A DNA stretch of 64,000 bases from Solirhodobacter olei (GTDB lineage Bacteria > Pseudomonadota > Alphaproteobacteria > Rhodobacterales > Rhodobacteraceae): the NCBI RefSeq assembly GCF_004010155.1, contig NZ_RRYH01000024.1:1-64000 (forward strand). Reading direction: 5' to 3'. Below are positions 8,054 through 18,217 of this stretch, one piece after another; position 1 is the stretch's first letter, and every line of letters starts with the position of its first letter. The notes under the pieces were generated by a model that worked only from the letters and a program-made list of their open reading frames with translations, searched no databases and was not told the origin of the DNA. The position numbers and the translations under genes are program-made.

Positions 8054-9280
8054 ATGGTCCTTTGGGAATTCTGGATTACGGCGGCGGTGATCACTGCTCT
8101 GGTCGCCGTTCTGATGCTGCTCGCGCTTCGCAGCCGGCACGGGGCGGAGCCGTCGGCCGAGCATGATCTTCAGGTCTACCGCGATCAGATGAAGGAGGTC
8201 GAACGCGACCTCTCCCGCGGCATCATCGGGGCCGAGGAGGCCGGGCGGCTTCGGGCCGAGGTGGCGCGCCGGGTGCTTGACGCCGACCGCGCGGCGGCGC
8301 GCGAGGCCAAGGCCGGCGCCGCCCCCCGCTGGGCAACGCTGTCGGCGAGCCTGGCGGTGCTCCTCCTCGGACTGGGGGCCCTGGCGCTTTACGACCGGCT
8401 TGGCGCGCCAGGCTATGCCGATCTTCCGATGGCCGAACGCCTCGCCGCCTCGCGTCAGGCGATGCACGACCGGCCGAGCCAGGCACAGATGGAGGCCGAG
8501 GCACCGAAGCCGCCGGCGGTCAAGGCCGATCCGAAATACCTCGCCCTGATCGCGCAGCTCCGCGCGGCGGTGAAGGATCGCCCCGACGACCTGCAGGGCC
8601 AGCGCCTCCTGGCCGAGAACGAGGCGCGGCTGAACCATTACGACGCGGCCTGGAAGGCGCAGGCACAGGTGATCCGGCTGGAGGGCGCGAAGGCCACGGC
8701 TAAGGATTACGCCCTGCAGGGCGAGCTGATGGTCCTGGCTGCCGGCGGCCGGGTCTCGCCCCAGGCCGACCCGCTTCTGGCCGAGGCGCTGAAGCGCGAT
8801 CCGAAGAATGCGACCGCCCGGTTCTTCACCGGACTGCTCTACGAACAGGTCGGACGGCCCGACCTGACCTTCCAGCTCTGGCAGCCGCTGCTGAGCGAGG
8901 GGCAGAAGGCCGCGCCCTGGACCGCCGCGATCCGCGGGCAGATCGAGGCCGTCGCCCAGGCCGCCGGCATCAACTACCAGCTGCCGCCCGATCAGGGCAC
9001 CGCTGGCCCGACCGCCGGCGATATGGCGGCGGCCGCGACGATGAGCCCGGCCGAGCGCCAGCAGATGATCCGCGGCATGGTCGAGCAGCTCTCCACCCGG
9101 CTGGAGACGCAGGGCGGCTCGCCCGCCGAATGGGCGCAACTCATCAAGGCCTATGGCGTGCTGGGGGAGACCGACAAGGCCAAGGCCACCTGGCTGAAGG
9201 CACAGGCCGCCTTTGCCGGCGATGCAGAGAAGCTTGCCCCGGTCCGGGCGGCAGCCGACGCCGCGGGGGTGGCCGGATGA
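8054..9280 (+). CDS. ccmI: Cytochrome c biogenesis protein CcmI
   Basis: 408 aa component of System I haem-ligation machinery; with CcmF and CcmH it chaperones apocytochrome c in the periplasm. Two transmembrane helices (about 8-26 and 96-113) flank a cytoplasmic loop with the family pattern [19 protein letters not shown] periplasmic C-terminal region of TPR-like helices follows (from about residue 160). The start has AAGGAGG at ideal spacing. It overlaps ruvX by ATGA. No other ccm genes are adjacent, as is usual for ccmI in Rhodobacterales. Confidence 0.93.
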   Translation: MVLWEFWITAAVITALVAVLMLLALRSRHGAEPSAEHDLQVYRDQMKEVERDLSRGIIGAEEAGRLRAEVARRVLDADRAAAREAKAGAAPRWATLSASLAVLLLGLGALALYDRLGAPGYADLPMAERLAASRQAMHDRPSQAQMEAEAPKPPAVKADPKYLALIAQLRAAVKDRPDDLQGQRLLAENEARLNHYDAAWKAQAQVIRLEGAKATAKDYALQGELMVLAAGGRVSPQADPLLAEALKRDPKNATARFFTGLLYEQVGRPDLTFQLWQPLLSEGQKAAPWTAAIRGQIEAVAQAAGINYQLPPDQGTAGPTAGDMAAAATMSPAERQQMIRGMVEQLSTRLETQGGSPAEWAQLIKAYGVLGETDKAKATWLKAQAAFAGDAEKLAPVRAAADAAGVAG

Positions 9281-9762
9281 GCGTCATCGAGGAGATCGAG
9301 GGCTTCGCCGCGGCCCTCCCCCGCGGCCGGCCCATCGCCGGACTCGACCTCGGCACCAAGACGATCGGGGTGGCGCTGTCCGACCGCCTTCTTTCCATCG
9401 CGACGCCGGTGGAGACGATCCGGCGCACCAAGTTCACCGAGGACGCCGCGGCACTCCTGGCGCTGACGCAGGCGCGGGAGGTGGGCGGGATCATCCTCGG
9501 CCTGCCGCGCAACATGGACGGGACGGAGGGGCCGCGCTGCCAGTCGACGCGCGCCTTCGCCCGCAACCTCTCCCGCCTGACAGAGCTTCCCATCGGCTTC
9601 TGGGACGAGCGGCTGAGCACGGTGGCCGCCGAAAGGGCGCTGCTGGAGGCGGATGCGACCCGAAAACGTCGCAAAGAGGTCATCGATAAGGTCGCAGCCG
9701 GCTATATATTGCAAGGGGTTCTGGACCGTTTGCAATATCTGAGGCGGGAAGGCGACAGGTGA
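9277..9762 (+). CDS. ruvX: RuvX/YqgF-family putative Holliday-junction resolvase / pre-16S rRNA nuclease
   Basis: 161 aa RNase H-like fold protein. Motif I DLGTKTIG at 24-31 with catalytic Asp24, motif [16 protein letters not shown] in the middle, and [16 protein letters not shown] toward the C-terminus are all diagnostic. E. coli YqgF processes the 5' end of 16S rRNA, and a resolvase role has been proposed. The start at 9277 overlaps ccmI by 4 bp; the longer upstream frame is only the ccmI sequence read in another frame. Confidence 0.92.
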   Translation: MSVIEEIEGFAAALPRGRPIAGLDLGTKTIGVALSDRLLSIATPVETIRRTKFTEDAAALLALTQAREVGGIILGLPRNMDGTEGPRCQSTRAFARNLSRLTELPIGFWDERLSTVAAERALLEADATRKRRKEVIDKVAAGYILQGVLDRLQYLRREGDR

Positions 9763-9995
9763 AGGACGATGTCTGGGAAAGGGCTGAAGTGGACAGCCCC
9801 TGCGTGAAGGTCTGCGTGGTCCATCCGGAAGCGCGGATTTGCGTGGGCTGCCACCGCACGCTTGACGAGATTGCAACCTGGTCGCGGATGTCGCCCGAGG
9901 CGCGCCGCGCGGTGATGGCCGAACTGCCGACACGCGGGCCGATGCTGCGCCAGCGTCGCGGCGGCCGCGCCGCCCGGCTGCAGCGAGAGGACTAG
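9759..9995 (+). CDS. DUF1289 small cysteine-motif protein
   Basis: 78 aa. Four cysteines, C15, C19, C28 and C31 (SPCVKVC and ICVGCHRT), form the probable metal or Fe-S ligand set of the DUF1289 family, followed by the conserved [12 protein letters not shown] helix. The function of the family is unknown. The start is a GTG overlapping the ruvX stop as GTGA; no in-frame ATG precedes the first Cys motif. A hairpin follows the stop. Confidence 0.85.
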   Translation: MKDDVWERAEVDSPCVKVCVVHPEARICVGCHRTLDEIATWSRMSPEARRAVMAELPTRGPMLRQRRGGRAARLQRED

Positions 9996-10013
9996 GCCGG
10001 GGCACCCCGGCCT
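9994..10013 (+). terminator. Candidate terminator hairpin after the ccmI-ruvX-DUF1289 operon
   Basis: A perfect inverted repeat AGGCCGGGG-CA-CCCCGGCCT begins at the stop codon of the DUF1289 gene. There is no clear T-tract, only CTTTCC some 20 nt on, so it may act as a transcript-end stabiliser between convergent genes instead. Confidence 0.45.
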
Positions 10014-10085
10014 GCCTGGCGGCTTTCCCTGGAAATTACAGGCGGCAGGCCGATGGCCCGCTGCCGAAATCGTTCCTGGCTGGCG

Positions 10086-10904
10086 TCAGAAGCCGAGCGC
10101 CTTGCGCAGCATGTTCAGCGCGACCAGGCACAGGAAGAACGCGAAGACCCGCTTCAGCGGCTTCGGATCCATCGCATGGGCCAGCTTCACGCCCCAGGGC
10201 GTGGTGATTAGCGTCATGGCAATGACCAGAAGGAAGGCCGGGACGTTCACCAGACCCACCGTCATCGGCGGCGCGCCCGGCACCGTGGTGAACAGGAAGC
10301 TGATCACCGAAGGCACCGCGATCAGGATCCCGAAGCCCGCCGCCGTCGCGACCGCCCGGTGGATCGGCCGCGAGTAAAGCGTCATCATCGGCACCCCGAA
10401 GGAACCGCCGCCGATCCCCATCAGAACCGACAGGAACCCCACAAGCGGCGAGAGGATCGCGCGCAGAAGGCCCGTGGGCATTGCCTCGCCCAACCGCCAG
10501 TCCGCCCGGCCGAGGCCGAGGTAGAAGGACACGACAAGCGCCAGAACGCCAAAGATGATCTGCAGCGCCTCGGTGTGAAGCTGCGCCACGATGAAAGACC
10601 CGACGATCGACCCGATCACGATCCCCGGGCCGAAGCCCTTCAGGATGTCCCAGTCCACCGCACCCTTTCGGCTGTGCGCCATGACGGAACGGGCGGAGGT
10701 CACCACGATGGTGGCCAGCGAGGTCGCCACGCAGATCTGCAGGATATGCGGGCCGCCATAGCCCAGATAGGAGAAGGCGTAGAAAAAGGCCGGCACAAGG
10801 ACGATACCGCCCCCGACGCCCAGAAGGCCTGCCAGGACGCCGCCAAAGCCTCCGATGACAACCAATAGGGCTGCCATCGGCAGCAGGGCGGATGCAGCGG
10901 GCAT
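10086..10904 (-). CDS. TauE/SafE family anion permease
   Basis: 272 aa, about eight hydrophobic segments. The two glycine-rich repeats typical of TauE/SafE are visible: LAGLLGVGGGIVLVPAFF near residue 25 and LMGIGGGSFGVPMM in the second half. Members move sulfite, sulfoacetate, taurine-derived anions or other small organic anions across the inner membrane; the substrate here cannot be told. The ATG at 10904 has GGAGG 6-7 nt upstream. Single gene. Confidence 0.88.
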   Translation of the reverse strand: MPAASALLPMAALLVVIGGFGGVLAGLLGVGGGIVLVPAFFYAFSYLGYGGPHILQICVATSLATIVVTSARSVMAHSRKGAVDWDILKGFGPGIVIGSIVGSFIVAQLHTEALQIIFGVLALVVSFYLGLGRADWRLGEAMPTGLLRAILSPLVGFLSVLMGIGGGSFGVPMMTLYSRPIHRAVATAAGFGILIAVPSVISFLFTTVPGAPPMTVGLVNVPAFLLVIAMTLITTPWGVKLAHAMDPKPLKRVFAFFLCLVALNMLRKALGF

Positions 10905-11077
10905 GATGGACCTCCGTGTTCACGCGCGCCTCCAGATAGCGCGAGCGCAATTGACATGCCAGCCCTCTGAGATCCGGGCGAGATTCGGGCTCACGCCTTG
11001 GTGGTGGCGGGGTCACAGGACCCAACCGTCGCCATGCTCTCGGGGTTAACTCTTCGGGCTAATGGGAAGTCCAGACG

Positions 11078-12103
11078 TCAGGCCGCGTCGCGCAGAAGCT
11101 CGGCCAGGGCAGCGTCGAGAACGTCGAACCCCGCCCCCGGTCGCGTCGCCCGCTCCGACAGCACCCGCCGCCAGCCCCGCGCCCCGGGCTGGCCGTGGAA
11201 GAGGCCCAGCATGTGGCGGGTGATCTGGTGCAGCCGCCCCCCGGACTCCAGGTGACGGGCTATATAGGGCCGGAACTCTTCCACGGCCTCATGCGCCGAG
11301 ATCCCGCGCGGATCGCCCCAGAACCGCCCATCCGCCTCCAGAAGCAGGGCTGGTTCGTGATAGGCCGCGCGTCCCAGCATGACGCCGTCGAGCCCCTGCT
11401 CAAGCAGCTCCTCCGCCTGGTCGAGCCCGGTGATCCCGCCGTTGATCGAGATGTGGAACTGCGGAAAGCGGCGCTTCATCTCGACGACCAGCGGATAGTC
11501 GAGCGGCGGGATCTCGCGGTTCTCTTTCGGCGACAGCCCCTGCAGCCAGGCCTTGCGGGCGTGGATTGCAAACCGCGTCACCCCCGCGGCGGAGACGGTT
11601 TCGAGGAAGGCCGGCAAAACCTCTTCCGGCACCTGCTCGTCGACGCCGATGCGGCATTTGACGGTCACCTCGACCGGGCTCACCGCCCGCATCGCCGCCA
11701 CACAGGCCGCGACGCGTTCCGGCTCCAGCATGAGAACGGCGCCGAAGCAGCCCGCTTTCACCCGGTCCGAGGGGCAGCCGACATTGAGGTTAATCTCGTC
11801 ATAGCCCCAGTCCGCGGCGATCCGGACCGCCTCCGCCAGTTCCGCCGGCTCCGACCCGCCGAGTTGGAGCGCCACCGGATGCTCTGTCGCATCGTAGTCG
11901 AGAAGCCTCGGACGGTCGCCATGGATCACCGCCTGGGCGGTGACCATCTCGGTATAGAGCAGCGCGTGGCGGGTCAGCGTGCGGTGGAAGGCCCGGCAGT
12001 GCCGGTCTGTCCAATCCATCATAGGCGCCACGCTGAGCCGAGCCGCCGCAGCGGTGCCGCCAGCCGATGTATCTGGATGTCCCATCACCTCAAGGCATTC
12101 CAT
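11078..12103 (-). CDS. dusA: tRNA-dihydrouridine synthase A
   Basis: 341 aa FMN enzyme that reduces uridine 20/20a in the tRNA D-loop. Diagnostic segments are APMMDWTDRHCRAFHR, the FMN/tRNA contact QLGGSEP, the catalytic-Cys region NLNVGCPSDRVKAGCFGAVLM, and the C-terminal RHMLGLFHGQPGARGWRRVLS specific to the DusA subgroup. Two starts are possible: 12103 (GGA 6 nt upstream) or 12085 (MGHPDTSAGG, GAGG almost adjacent). It lies divergent from the anthranilate operon. Confidence 0.94.
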   Translation of the reverse strand: MECLEVMGHPDTSAGGTAAAARLSVAPMMDWTDRHCRAFHRTLTRHALLYTEMVTAQAVIHGDRPRLLDYDATEHPVALQLGGSEPAELAEAVRIAADWGYDEINLNVGCPSDRVKAGCFGAVLMLEPERVAACVAAMRAVSPVEVTVKCRIGVDEQVPEEVLPAFLETVSAAGVTRFAIHARKAWLQGLSPKENREIPPLDYPLVVEMKRRFPQFHISINGGITGLDQAEELLEQGLDGVMLGRAAYHEPALLLEADGRFWGDPRGISAHEAVEEFRPYIARHLESGGRLHQITRHMLGLFHGQPGARGWRRVLSERATRPGAGFDVLDAALAELLRDAA

Positions 12104-12210
12104 TGCTTGTCCGGCCCGTCGCGCTCAAGGAGCCCTCCTCTAGCCGATCCACCCAGCCTGCACAACCGAACCCGACCCGGCCAAAGCAGTGCGTTCGGGC
12201 AAGAGAAAGC

Positions 12211-12247
12211 AAAATACTTCAAACTTAAAGTTTTTTGCTTGAAATGC
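12211..12247. promoter_or_regulatory. Putative operator/promoter of the anthranilate-CoA operon
   Basis: A notably AT-rich stretch in a GC-rich genome. It contains the 13-bp palindrome AAACTT-A-AAGTTT (12221-12233), flanked by CTTCAA and CTTGAA. It lies 55-90 bp upstream of the first gene, and the operon encodes a MarR regulator (15319-15774). Binding by that MarR protein is inference. Confidence 0.5.
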
Positions 12248-12299
12248 AGTTTTCCCGATGCAAGAATTACCGAAACGATGGAAGAGGAACGGGAGCGGC

Positions 12300-14585
12300 A
12301 TGAAAATCCTCTGTCTCGGCGGCGGCCCTGCCGGGCTTTACTTCGCGATCTCGATGAAGCTTCGCGACCCCGCCCACGAGGTCACGGTGATCGAGCGCAA
12401 CCGCGCGAACGACACCTTCGGCTGGGGCGTCGTGCTTTCGGACGAGGCCCTCGGCCGCATGCAGCAGAACGACCCGAAATCGACCGAGGCGATCCGCAGC
12501 CATTTTGCCTATTGGGACGATATCGCCGTGGTCCATGCTGGCCATCGCACCGTGTCGGGCGGGCACGGCTTCGCAGGGATCGGGCGGCGGCAGATGCTGG
12601 TCCTGCTGCAGGAGCGTGCGCGGGAACTCGGCGTCGACCTCCGGTTCGAGACGGAGTTCAAGTCCGCCGAGGCCTATCGCGCCGAATACGACATCGTCGT
12701 GGGCAGCGACGGCATCAATTCCCGCGTTCGCGGCGAATATGCCGAGATCTTCAAACCCGGCATCGACACCCGGCGCTGCAAGTTCATCTGGCTCGGCACG
12801 CATCAGAAATTCGACGACGCCTTCACCTTCATCTTCGAGAAGACCGAGCATGGCTGGGTCTGGGCGCATGTCTACCAGTTCGATGCAGAAACCGCGACCT
12901 TCATCGTCGAATGCGGACCGGAGACCTGGGAGCGCTGGGGCTTCGATCAGATGTCCAAGGAGGAGTCGGTCGAGACCTGCCGGCGCATCTTCGAACGCCA
13001 CCTGGGCGGCCATGGACTGATGTCGAACGCAACGCACCTTCGCGGCTCGGCGGTCTGGATCCAGTTCCCGCGGGTCATCTGCGAGACGTGGTATCACGAG
13101 AACGTCGTGCTGATGGGCGATGCAGCCGCAACGGCCCATTTCTCGATCGGCTCCGGCTCGCGGCTGGCCTTCGACTCGGCCATCGCCCTGGCCGATTACC
13201 TGCATTCCGAACCGACCCTTTCGGCCGCCTTTGAGCGCTACCAGGCCGAGCGGCGTCTCGAGGTGCTGCGCCTGCAATCGGCGGCGCGGAACTCGCTCGA
13301 ATGGTTCGAGGAGGTGGAGCGGTACCTCGACATGCCGCCTCTGCAGTTCGCGTACTCGCTGCTGACCCGCAGCCAGCGGATCAGCCACGAGAACCTTCGC
13401 TTGCGCGACCCTGCATGGCTTTCCGAGGCCGAAGGTTGGTTCCAGTCTCAGGCCGGCGGCACACCCGGCCGCGCGCCGATCTTCGCGCCCATCCGCCTGC
13501 GCGGGATGGAGCTGAAAAACCGTGTCGTCGTCTCGCCCATGGCGCAGTACAAGGCGGTCGAGGGCTGCCCGACGGACTGGCACTTCGTCCATTACGCCGA
13601 ACGCGCCAAGGGCGGCGCAGGGCTGGTCTATACCGAGATGACCTGCGTCAGCCCCGAGGGACGCATCACCCCCGGCTGCCCGGGCCTCTACGCGCCGGAG
13701 CACGAAGCGGCCTGGAGACGACTGACCAATTTTGTTCACGCCGAGACGCAGGCGAAGATCTGCGCCCAGATCGGCCATTCCGGCCGCAAGGGCTCTACCC
13801 AACTCGGCTGGGAGGAGATGGACAGTCCCCTGCCCCGCGACAACTGGCCGGTGATCTCGGCCTCCGCCCTGCCCTGGTCGGGCAAGAATTCCGTGCCGCG
13901 GGAGATGGACCGCGCCGACATGGACCGGGTGAAGGCAGAGTTTGTCGCCTCGACCGAAATGGCGCTCCGCGCTGGTTTCGACATGGTCGAGATGCACGCG
14001 GCGCACGGCTACCTCCTCTCCTCCTTCATCTCGCCCACCTCCAACCGCCGGACGGACGCATATGGCGGCAGTCTCGAGAACCGGATGCGCTACCCGCTGG
14101 AGGTCTTCGCCGCGATGCGCGCCGCCTGGCCTGAGGATCGGCCCATGTCGGTCCGCATCTCTGCCAATGACTGGGTCGGCGACGATGGCGTGACGCCAGA
14201 GGAGGCGGTCGATATCGCGCGGATGTTCTCTGCGGCCGGGGCCGATATCATCGACGTCTCGGCCGGGCAGACCTCGACCCGGGCGCGGCCGGTCTACGGG
14301 CGGATGTTCCAGACGCCCTTCAGCGACCGCATCCGGAACGAGGCAGGGATCCGCACCATGGCCGTCGGCAATATCTACGAGACGGACCATGTAAACTCGA
14401 TCCTGATGGCCGGGCGCGCCGATCTTGTCTGCCTCGCGCGTCCGCATCTGGCCGATCCCTACTGGACGCTGCATGCGGCGGTGGAGTTGGGCGACACGGG
14501 CACGGACTGGCCGCTGCCCTATCTGCCGGGCCGCGACCAGGCGCAAAGGCTGCGCGAAAGGCAACAGGAGGCGATCCGGGCATGA
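12300..14585 (+). CDS. Bifunctional 2-aminobenzoyl-CoA monooxygenase/reductase (salicylyl-CoA 5-hydroxylase-like + old yellow enzyme fusion)
   Basis: 761 aa fusion. Residues 1-380 are a PHBH-type FAD monooxygenase: GGGPAG at 7-12, [13 protein letters not shown] in the middle, and [15 protein letters not shown] for the GD motif. From about residue 390 there is an old-yellow-enzyme FMN domain ([50 protein letters not shown]). This architecture is that of the Azoarcus/Aromatoleum enzyme that hydroxylates and then reduces 2-aminobenzoyl-CoA to a nonaromatic 2-amino-5-oxocyclohex-1-enecarbonyl-CoA. The ATG at 12300 has GGGAG upstream; an ATG at 12258 adds 14 non-conserved residues. First gene of the operon. 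Confidence 0.9.
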   Translation: MKILCLGGGPAGLYFAISMKLRDPAHEVTVIERNRANDTFGWGVVLSDEALGRMQQNDPKSTEAIRSHFAYWDDIAVVHAGHRTVSGGHGFAGIGRRQMLVLLQERARELGVDLRFETEFKSAEAYRAEYDIVVGSDGINSRVRGEYAEIFKPGIDTRRCKFIWLGTHQKFDDAFTFIFEKTEHGWVWAHVYQFDAETATFIVECGPETWERWGFDQMSKEESVETCRRIFERHLGGHGLMSNATHLRGSAVWIQFPRVICETWYHENVVLMGDAAATAHFSIGSGSRLAFDSAIALADYLHSEPTLSAAFERYQAERRLEVLRLQSAARNSLEWFEEVERYLDMPPLQFAYSLLTRSQRISHENLRLRDPAWLSEAEGWFQSQAGGTPGRAPIFAPIRLRGMELKNRVVVSPMAQYKAVEGCPTDWHFVHYAERAKGGAGLVYTEMTCVSPEGRITPGCPGLYAPEHEAAWRRLTNFVHAETQAKICAQIGHSGRKGSTQLGWEEMDSPLPRDNWPVISASALPWSGKNSVPREMDRADMDRVKAEFVASTEMALRAGFDMVEMHAAHGYLLSSFISPTSNRRTDAYGGSLENRMRYPLEVFAAMRAAWPEDRPMSVRISANDWVGDDGVTPEEAVDIARMFSAAGADIIDVSAGQTSTRARPVYGRMFQTPFSDRIRNEAGIRTMAVGNIYETDHVNSILMAGRADLVCLARPHLADPYWTLHAAVELGDTGTDWPLPYLPGRDQAQRLRERQQEAIRA

Positions 14586-15322
14586 GCGCGGCGGAAACTC
14601 AGGCACGGCGGGTCCTCGTCACCGGCGGCGGCTCCGGCATCGGCCGGGAGGTGGCGCGGGATTTCGCGGCGTCGGGCGATGCCGTCACCATCTGCGGCCG
14701 CAACGCCGCGGCGCTGGCCGAAACCGATGGCGGGCGCGGCATGACGATCCGCACATGCGACGTGACCGACGAAACGCAGGTCGCGGCCCTTTTCGAGACG
14801 CCCTTCGACGTGGTCGTGGCCAATGCCGGCCTCGGCACCTTCGCAAAGATCGGCGCGACGACGCTCGAGATGTGGAACCAAACGCTCGCGGTCACCCTCA
14901 CCGGCGTTTTCCTGACTTTCCGCGAGGCGCTGCGCGGCATGGGCCCGGGCGGGCGTCTGATCGCCATCGGATCAACCGCGAGCCTGAAGGGCGGCGCGCC
15001 CGTCCCGGCCTATGCGGCGGCCAAGCATGGCGTGCTTGGCCTTGTCCGCTCGGTCGCGCAGGACGTGGCGCAGAAGGGCATCACGTGCAACGCGGTCTGC
15101 CCCGGCTTCGTGGCGACGCCGATGGCAGACAAGGCGGCCGAGGGGCTGATGGCCCGCTTCGACGTGCCACGCGAGAAGGCCGAGGCGATGCTCTACGGCT
15201 CGAACCCGGTCGGCCGGATGATCACCGTCGAGGAGGTCTCCGCCGCCGTTCTCTATCTGGCTTCGCCGGGCGCCGCGATGGTCAATGGTCATGCCCTGGC
15301 ACTATCGGGAGGAGAGATATGA
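14582..15322 (+). CDS. Short-chain dehydrogenase/reductase, probably a hydroxyacyl-CoA dehydrogenase of the anthranilate pathway
   Basis: 246 aa classical SDR: cofactor motif TGGGSGIG at 14-21, VVANAG, catalytic Ser in IGSTAS and the YAAAKHG motif, ending ALALSGGEI. Acidic/neutral residues after beta-2 (GRNAAAL with Arg) leave NAD versus NADP undecided. It overlaps the monooxygenase and the MarR gene by ATGA on both sides. In context it likely oxidises or reduces a cyclic or opened CoA intermediate; the precise step is inference. Confidence 0.88.
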   Translation: MSAAETQARRVLVTGGGSGIGREVARDFAASGDAVTICGRNAAALAETDGGRGMTIRTCDVTDETQVAALFETPFDVVVANAGLGTFAKIGATTLEMWNQTLAVTLTGVFLTFREALRGMGPGGRLIAIGSTASLKGGAPVPAYAAAKHGVLGLVRSVAQDVAQKGITCNAVCPGFVATPMADKAAEGLMARFDVPREKAEAMLYGSNPVGRMITVEEVSAAVLYLASPGAAMVNGHALALSGGEI

Positions 15323-15774
15323 GGGATACGCCCTGCGATCCCCTGTCCAAACGCCGTCTGAAGGCCTGGATCAGGCTTCTCGGCGCGACGCGGCGGGCCG
15401 AGAACCACCTGCGAGAGTACCTGCGGGTGAATCACGACACCACCCTGCCCCGGTTCGACGTGATGGCCGCGCTCTGGCGCCGCCGCGACGGGATCAGCAT
15501 GACGGAGCTGTCGCGAATGCTGCTGGTCTCCAACGGCAATGCCACCGCCGTGGTCGACCGGCTGGAGCGCGAGGGGCTCGCCAAGCGCACCCCGAACCCG
15601 GCCGACCGGCGCACCGTTCAGGTCGCGCTCACCGCGCACGGCCTTGCCGAGTTCGAGTCCATCGCGGCGGCCCATGAGCGCGAGGTTAACCAGCTCTTCA
15701 GCGGCCTGACCGATGCCGATCTGGATGCGCTGACGGACATCCTGCGCCGCGCGCGGAAGGGAGCTGAAGCGTGA
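15319..15774 (+). CDS. MarR family transcriptional regulator
   Basis: 151 aa winged-helix regulator. The segment [30 protein letters not shown] is the recognition helix region and [12 protein letters not shown] the wing. MarR proteins in aromatic-acid clusters usually repress the operon and release DNA on binding the aryl-CoA or acid. Start at 15319 with GGAGGAG upstream, overlapping the SDR stop (ATGA). Its position inside the operon implies autoregulation, probably through the palindrome at 12221-12233. Confidence 0.92.
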   Translation: MRDTPCDPLSKRRLKAWIRLLGATRRAENHLREYLRVNHDTTLPRFDVMAALWRRRDGISMTELSRMLLVSNGNATAVVDRLEREGLAKRTPNPADRRTVQVALTAHGLAEFESIAAAHEREVNQLFSGLTDADLDALTDILRRARKGAEA

Positions 15775-16583
15775 CCGATCTCGCGACCTACCAGGCCCGG
15801 CATTTCCTTTGGCAGGTGGAGGGCCGGATCGCCCGCATCCGCCTCGACCGGCCGGAGCGGAAGAACCCGCTGACCTTCGAAAGCTACGCCGAGCTGCGCG
15901 ACGTCTTCCGCGCGCTCGCCTATGCCGATGACATCGACGTGGTGGTCTTCGCCTCGAACGGCGGGAATTTCTGCTCCGGCGGCGACGTGCACGAGATCAT
16001 CGGCCCGCTGGTCGGGATGGAGATGAAGGAGCTTCTGGCCTTCACCCGGATGACGGGCGATCTGATCAAGGCGATGCTTCATTGCGGCAAGCCGGTGATC
16101 GCCGCAGTCGACGGCATCTGCGTCGGCGCGGGGGCGATCATCGCCATGGCCTCCGACCTGCGGCTGGCGACGCCGGAGGCCAAATGCGCTTTCCTCTTCA
16201 CCCGGGTCGGGCTGGCCGGCTGCGACATGGGCGCCTGCGCCATGCTGCCCCGTATCATCGGGCAGGGCCGCGCGGCGGAACTTCTCTACACCGGCCGCTC
16301 GATGTCGGCCGAGGAAGGCGCCGCCTGGGGCTTCTGGAACGCGCTCCACGCCCCCGAGGCGCTCGACGCGGCCGCCATCGCGCTGGCGGAGCGGATCGCG
16401 GCGGGGCCGACCTTTGCCCATGGCATCACCAAGACGCAGCTGAACCAGGAATGGAACATGAGCCTCGACCAAGCGATCGAGGCGGAGGCGCAGGCTCAGG
16501 CGATCTGCATGCAGACGCGTGACTTCGAGCGCGCCTACCGCGCCTTCGTGGCAAAGGAAAAGCCCGTTTTTTCGGGCGATTGA
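15771..16583 (+). CDS. Crotonase (enoyl-CoA hydratase) family protein with noncanonical active site
   Basis: 270 aa. The crotonase fold is evident ([23 protein letters not shown] oxyanion hole, [19 protein letters not shown]). By eye alignment, neither catalytic Glu of enoyl-CoA hydratase is kept: the GGGCE position is GAGAI and the PE position reads TR. An Asp appears in the [15 protein letters not shown] segment, as in crotonases doing other chemistry. It may hydrate an unusual substrate or hydrolyse a ring C-C bond. GTG start overlaps the MarR stop. A GCCCG-T6-CGGGC sequence lies within its last codons. Confidence 0.88.
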   Translation: MTDLATYQARHFLWQVEGRIARIRLDRPERKNPLTFESYAELRDVFRALAYADDIDVVVFASNGGNFCSGGDVHEIIGPLVGMEMKELLAFTRMTGDLIKAMLHCGKPVIAAVDGICVGAGAIIAMASDLRLATPEAKCAFLFTRVGLAGCDMGACAMLPRIIGQGRAAELLYTGRSMSAEEGAAWGFWNALHAPEALDAAAIALAERIAAGPTFAHGITKTQLNQEWNMSLDQAIEAEAQAQAICMQTRDFERAYRAFVAKEKPVFSGD

Positions 16584-16670
16584 GGGCAAAATGCGAGGGT
16601 ACGCCCGGTGGCCATGGGCGCTCGGCCCAATGGCGCACCGGAGCCCCCCGACGGATTTTTTGGACAGACG

Positions 16671-17807
16671 ATGGCAGATAAGAGCTTCCTGACATGGCCC
16701 TTCTTCGACGACCGGCACCGCAACCTGGCGGTGCGGCTCGAGGACTGGTGCGCAGCCAACCTTCCGGTGGATCACGGCGAGGTGGACGAGGCCTGCAAGG
16801 CGCTGGTCGCGGCGCTGGGGCGGGATGGCTGGCTCAGGCATTCCGGCGCGGGCGAAGGCGAGGCACTAGACGTGCGCAGCCTCTGCCTGATCCGTGAGAC
16901 GCTGGCGCGGCATGACGGGCTCGCCGATTTCGCTTTCGCGATGCAAGGGCTCGGGATGGGGGCGGTCAGCCTCTTCGGCACGCCGGAGCAGCGCGAATGG
17001 CTGGAGCGGACGCGCGCGGGCAAGGCGATCTCTGCCTTTGCGTTGACCGAGCCGGGCTCCGGTTCCGACGTCGCCAATACCGCCACGCGGGCGGAGCGGA
17101 CGGCCATCGGCTGGCGGCTCTCGGGTGAGAAGACCTATATCTCCAACGGCGGCATCGCCGATCTCTACGTCATCTTCGCGCGGACAGGCGAGGCGCCGGG
17201 CGCCAAGGGCCTCTCGGCTTTCCTGATGCCCGCAACCGCGCCCGGCCTGGAGATCGCTGAGCGGATCGAGACCGTGGCCCCCCACCCCCTCGCCCGGCTC
17301 AGGCTCAACGGCGTGGAACTGCCAGAGGCGGCGCTGATCGGCGCGCGCGGCACGGGCTTCAAGATCGCAATGTCGGTGCTCGACGTCTTCCGATCCACCG
17401 TGGGCGCCGCTGCGCTCGGCTTTGCCCGGCGTGCGCTGGACGAGGCGCTGGCGCGCGTCACCTCCCGCCGCATCGCGGGCGCGCCGATGGCCGAGCTGCA
17501 GATGGTGCAGGGCCAGATTGCCGAGATGGCTCTGCAAATCGACGCCTCGGCGCTCCTCGTCTACCGCGCGGCCTGGGCCAAGGACGCCGGCGCCCCCCGC
17601 GTCAGCCGCGAGGCCGCGATGGCGAAGCTCCATGCCACTGAGGCCGCGCAGAAGGTGATCGACGCGGCGGTGCAGCTTCATGGCGGCGACGGGGTGCGCA
17701 AGGGCTTCGCGGTCGAGAGCCTCTACCGCGAGATCCGGGCGCTGCGGATCTACGAAGGCGCCAGCGACGTGCAAAAGCTGATCATCGCCCGCGCGGTGCT
17801 GACATGA
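16671..17807 (+). CDS. Acyl-CoA dehydrogenase
   Basis: 378 aa FAD enzyme. Motifs: [20 protein letters not shown] (FAD/acyl-CoA contact), [46 protein letters not shown], and [17 protein letters not shown] near the C-terminus, where Glu is in the MCAD catalytic-base position. The ATG at 16671 ([12 protein letters not shown]) was chosen; an ATG at 16608 adds 21 residues. It follows the crotonase gene by 87 bp, the largest gap in this operon, and overlaps the thioesterase gene by ATGA. Likely oxidises a ring-derived acyl-CoA. Confidence 0.92.
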   Translation: MADKSFLTWPFFDDRHRNLAVRLEDWCAANLPVDHGEVDEACKALVAALGRDGWLRHSGAGEGEALDVRSLCLIRETLARHDGLADFAFAMQGLGMGAVSLFGTPEQREWLERTRAGKAISAFALTEPGSGSDVANTATRAERTAIGWRLSGEKTYISNGGIADLYVIFARTGEAPGAKGLSAFLMPATAPGLEIAERIETVAPHPLARLRLNGVELPEAALIGARGTGFKIAMSVLDVFRSTVGAAALGFARRALDEALARVTSRRIAGAPMAELQMVQGQIAEMALQIDASALLVYRAAWAKDAGAPRVSREAAMAKLHATEAAQKVIDAAVQLHGGDGVRKGFAVESLYREIRALRIYEGASDVQKLIIARAVLT

Positions 17808-18217
17808 TCTGGCACCGTGAGATCCCGGTAGAGTTCAACCACTGCGACCCGGCCGGGATCGTCTTCTACCCGCGCTATTTCGAGATGACCAATTCGGTGA
17901 TCGAGAACTTCTTCGCCGAGGTCCTCGCCTACCCCTATGCCCGGATCACGATGGACGAGCGCCACGGGGTCCCCACCGTCCGCATCGAGGCGGATTTCCA
18001 GGCCCCCTCCCGCCTCGGCGAGAGGCTCGATTTCGCGCTGGAGGTCGCCCGGATCGGCGGCGCCAGTACCACCTTCGCGCTGACCGCCTCGGCGAGCGGC
18101 ACGACGCGCATGACCGCCCGGCTGACGCTGGTCTGGGTCACCCCGGAGGGCCGCGCCGCGGCCTGGCCGGAGGAGATCCGCACCCGTCTCGAAGCCTTCA
18201 GGGAGAAGACCGCATGA
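17804..18217 (+). CDS. Acyl-CoA thioesterase, 4-hydroxybenzoyl-CoA thioesterase type
   Basis: 137 aa hotdog-fold protein. The active-site segment [16 protein letters not shown] places the nucleophile/base Asp at residue 15, as in the Pseudomonas 4HBT enzyme. In a CoA-dependent aromatic operon such an enzyme typically releases CoA from dead-end or stalled aryl-CoA esters. Overlaps both neighbours by 4 bp (ATGA). Confidence 0.9.
   Translation: MIWHREIPVEFNHCDPAGIVFYPRYFEMTNSVIENFFAEVLAYPYARITMDERHGVPTVRIEADFQAPSRLGERLDFALEVARIGGASTTFALTASASGTTRMTARLTLVWVTPEGRAAAWPEEIRTRLEAFREKTA

Noticed and set aside
12267-14606. 779-codon open frame antisense to the monooxygenase/reductase gene
   Set aside because: High-GC codon usage keeps antisense frames open; no family similarity, and the sense strand encodes a full two-domain enzyme.
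16562-16577. GCCCG-T6-CGGGC hairpin as a terminator after the crotonase gene
   Set aside because: It lies inside the last coding codons, has no following T-tract, and the operon continues 90 bp later.
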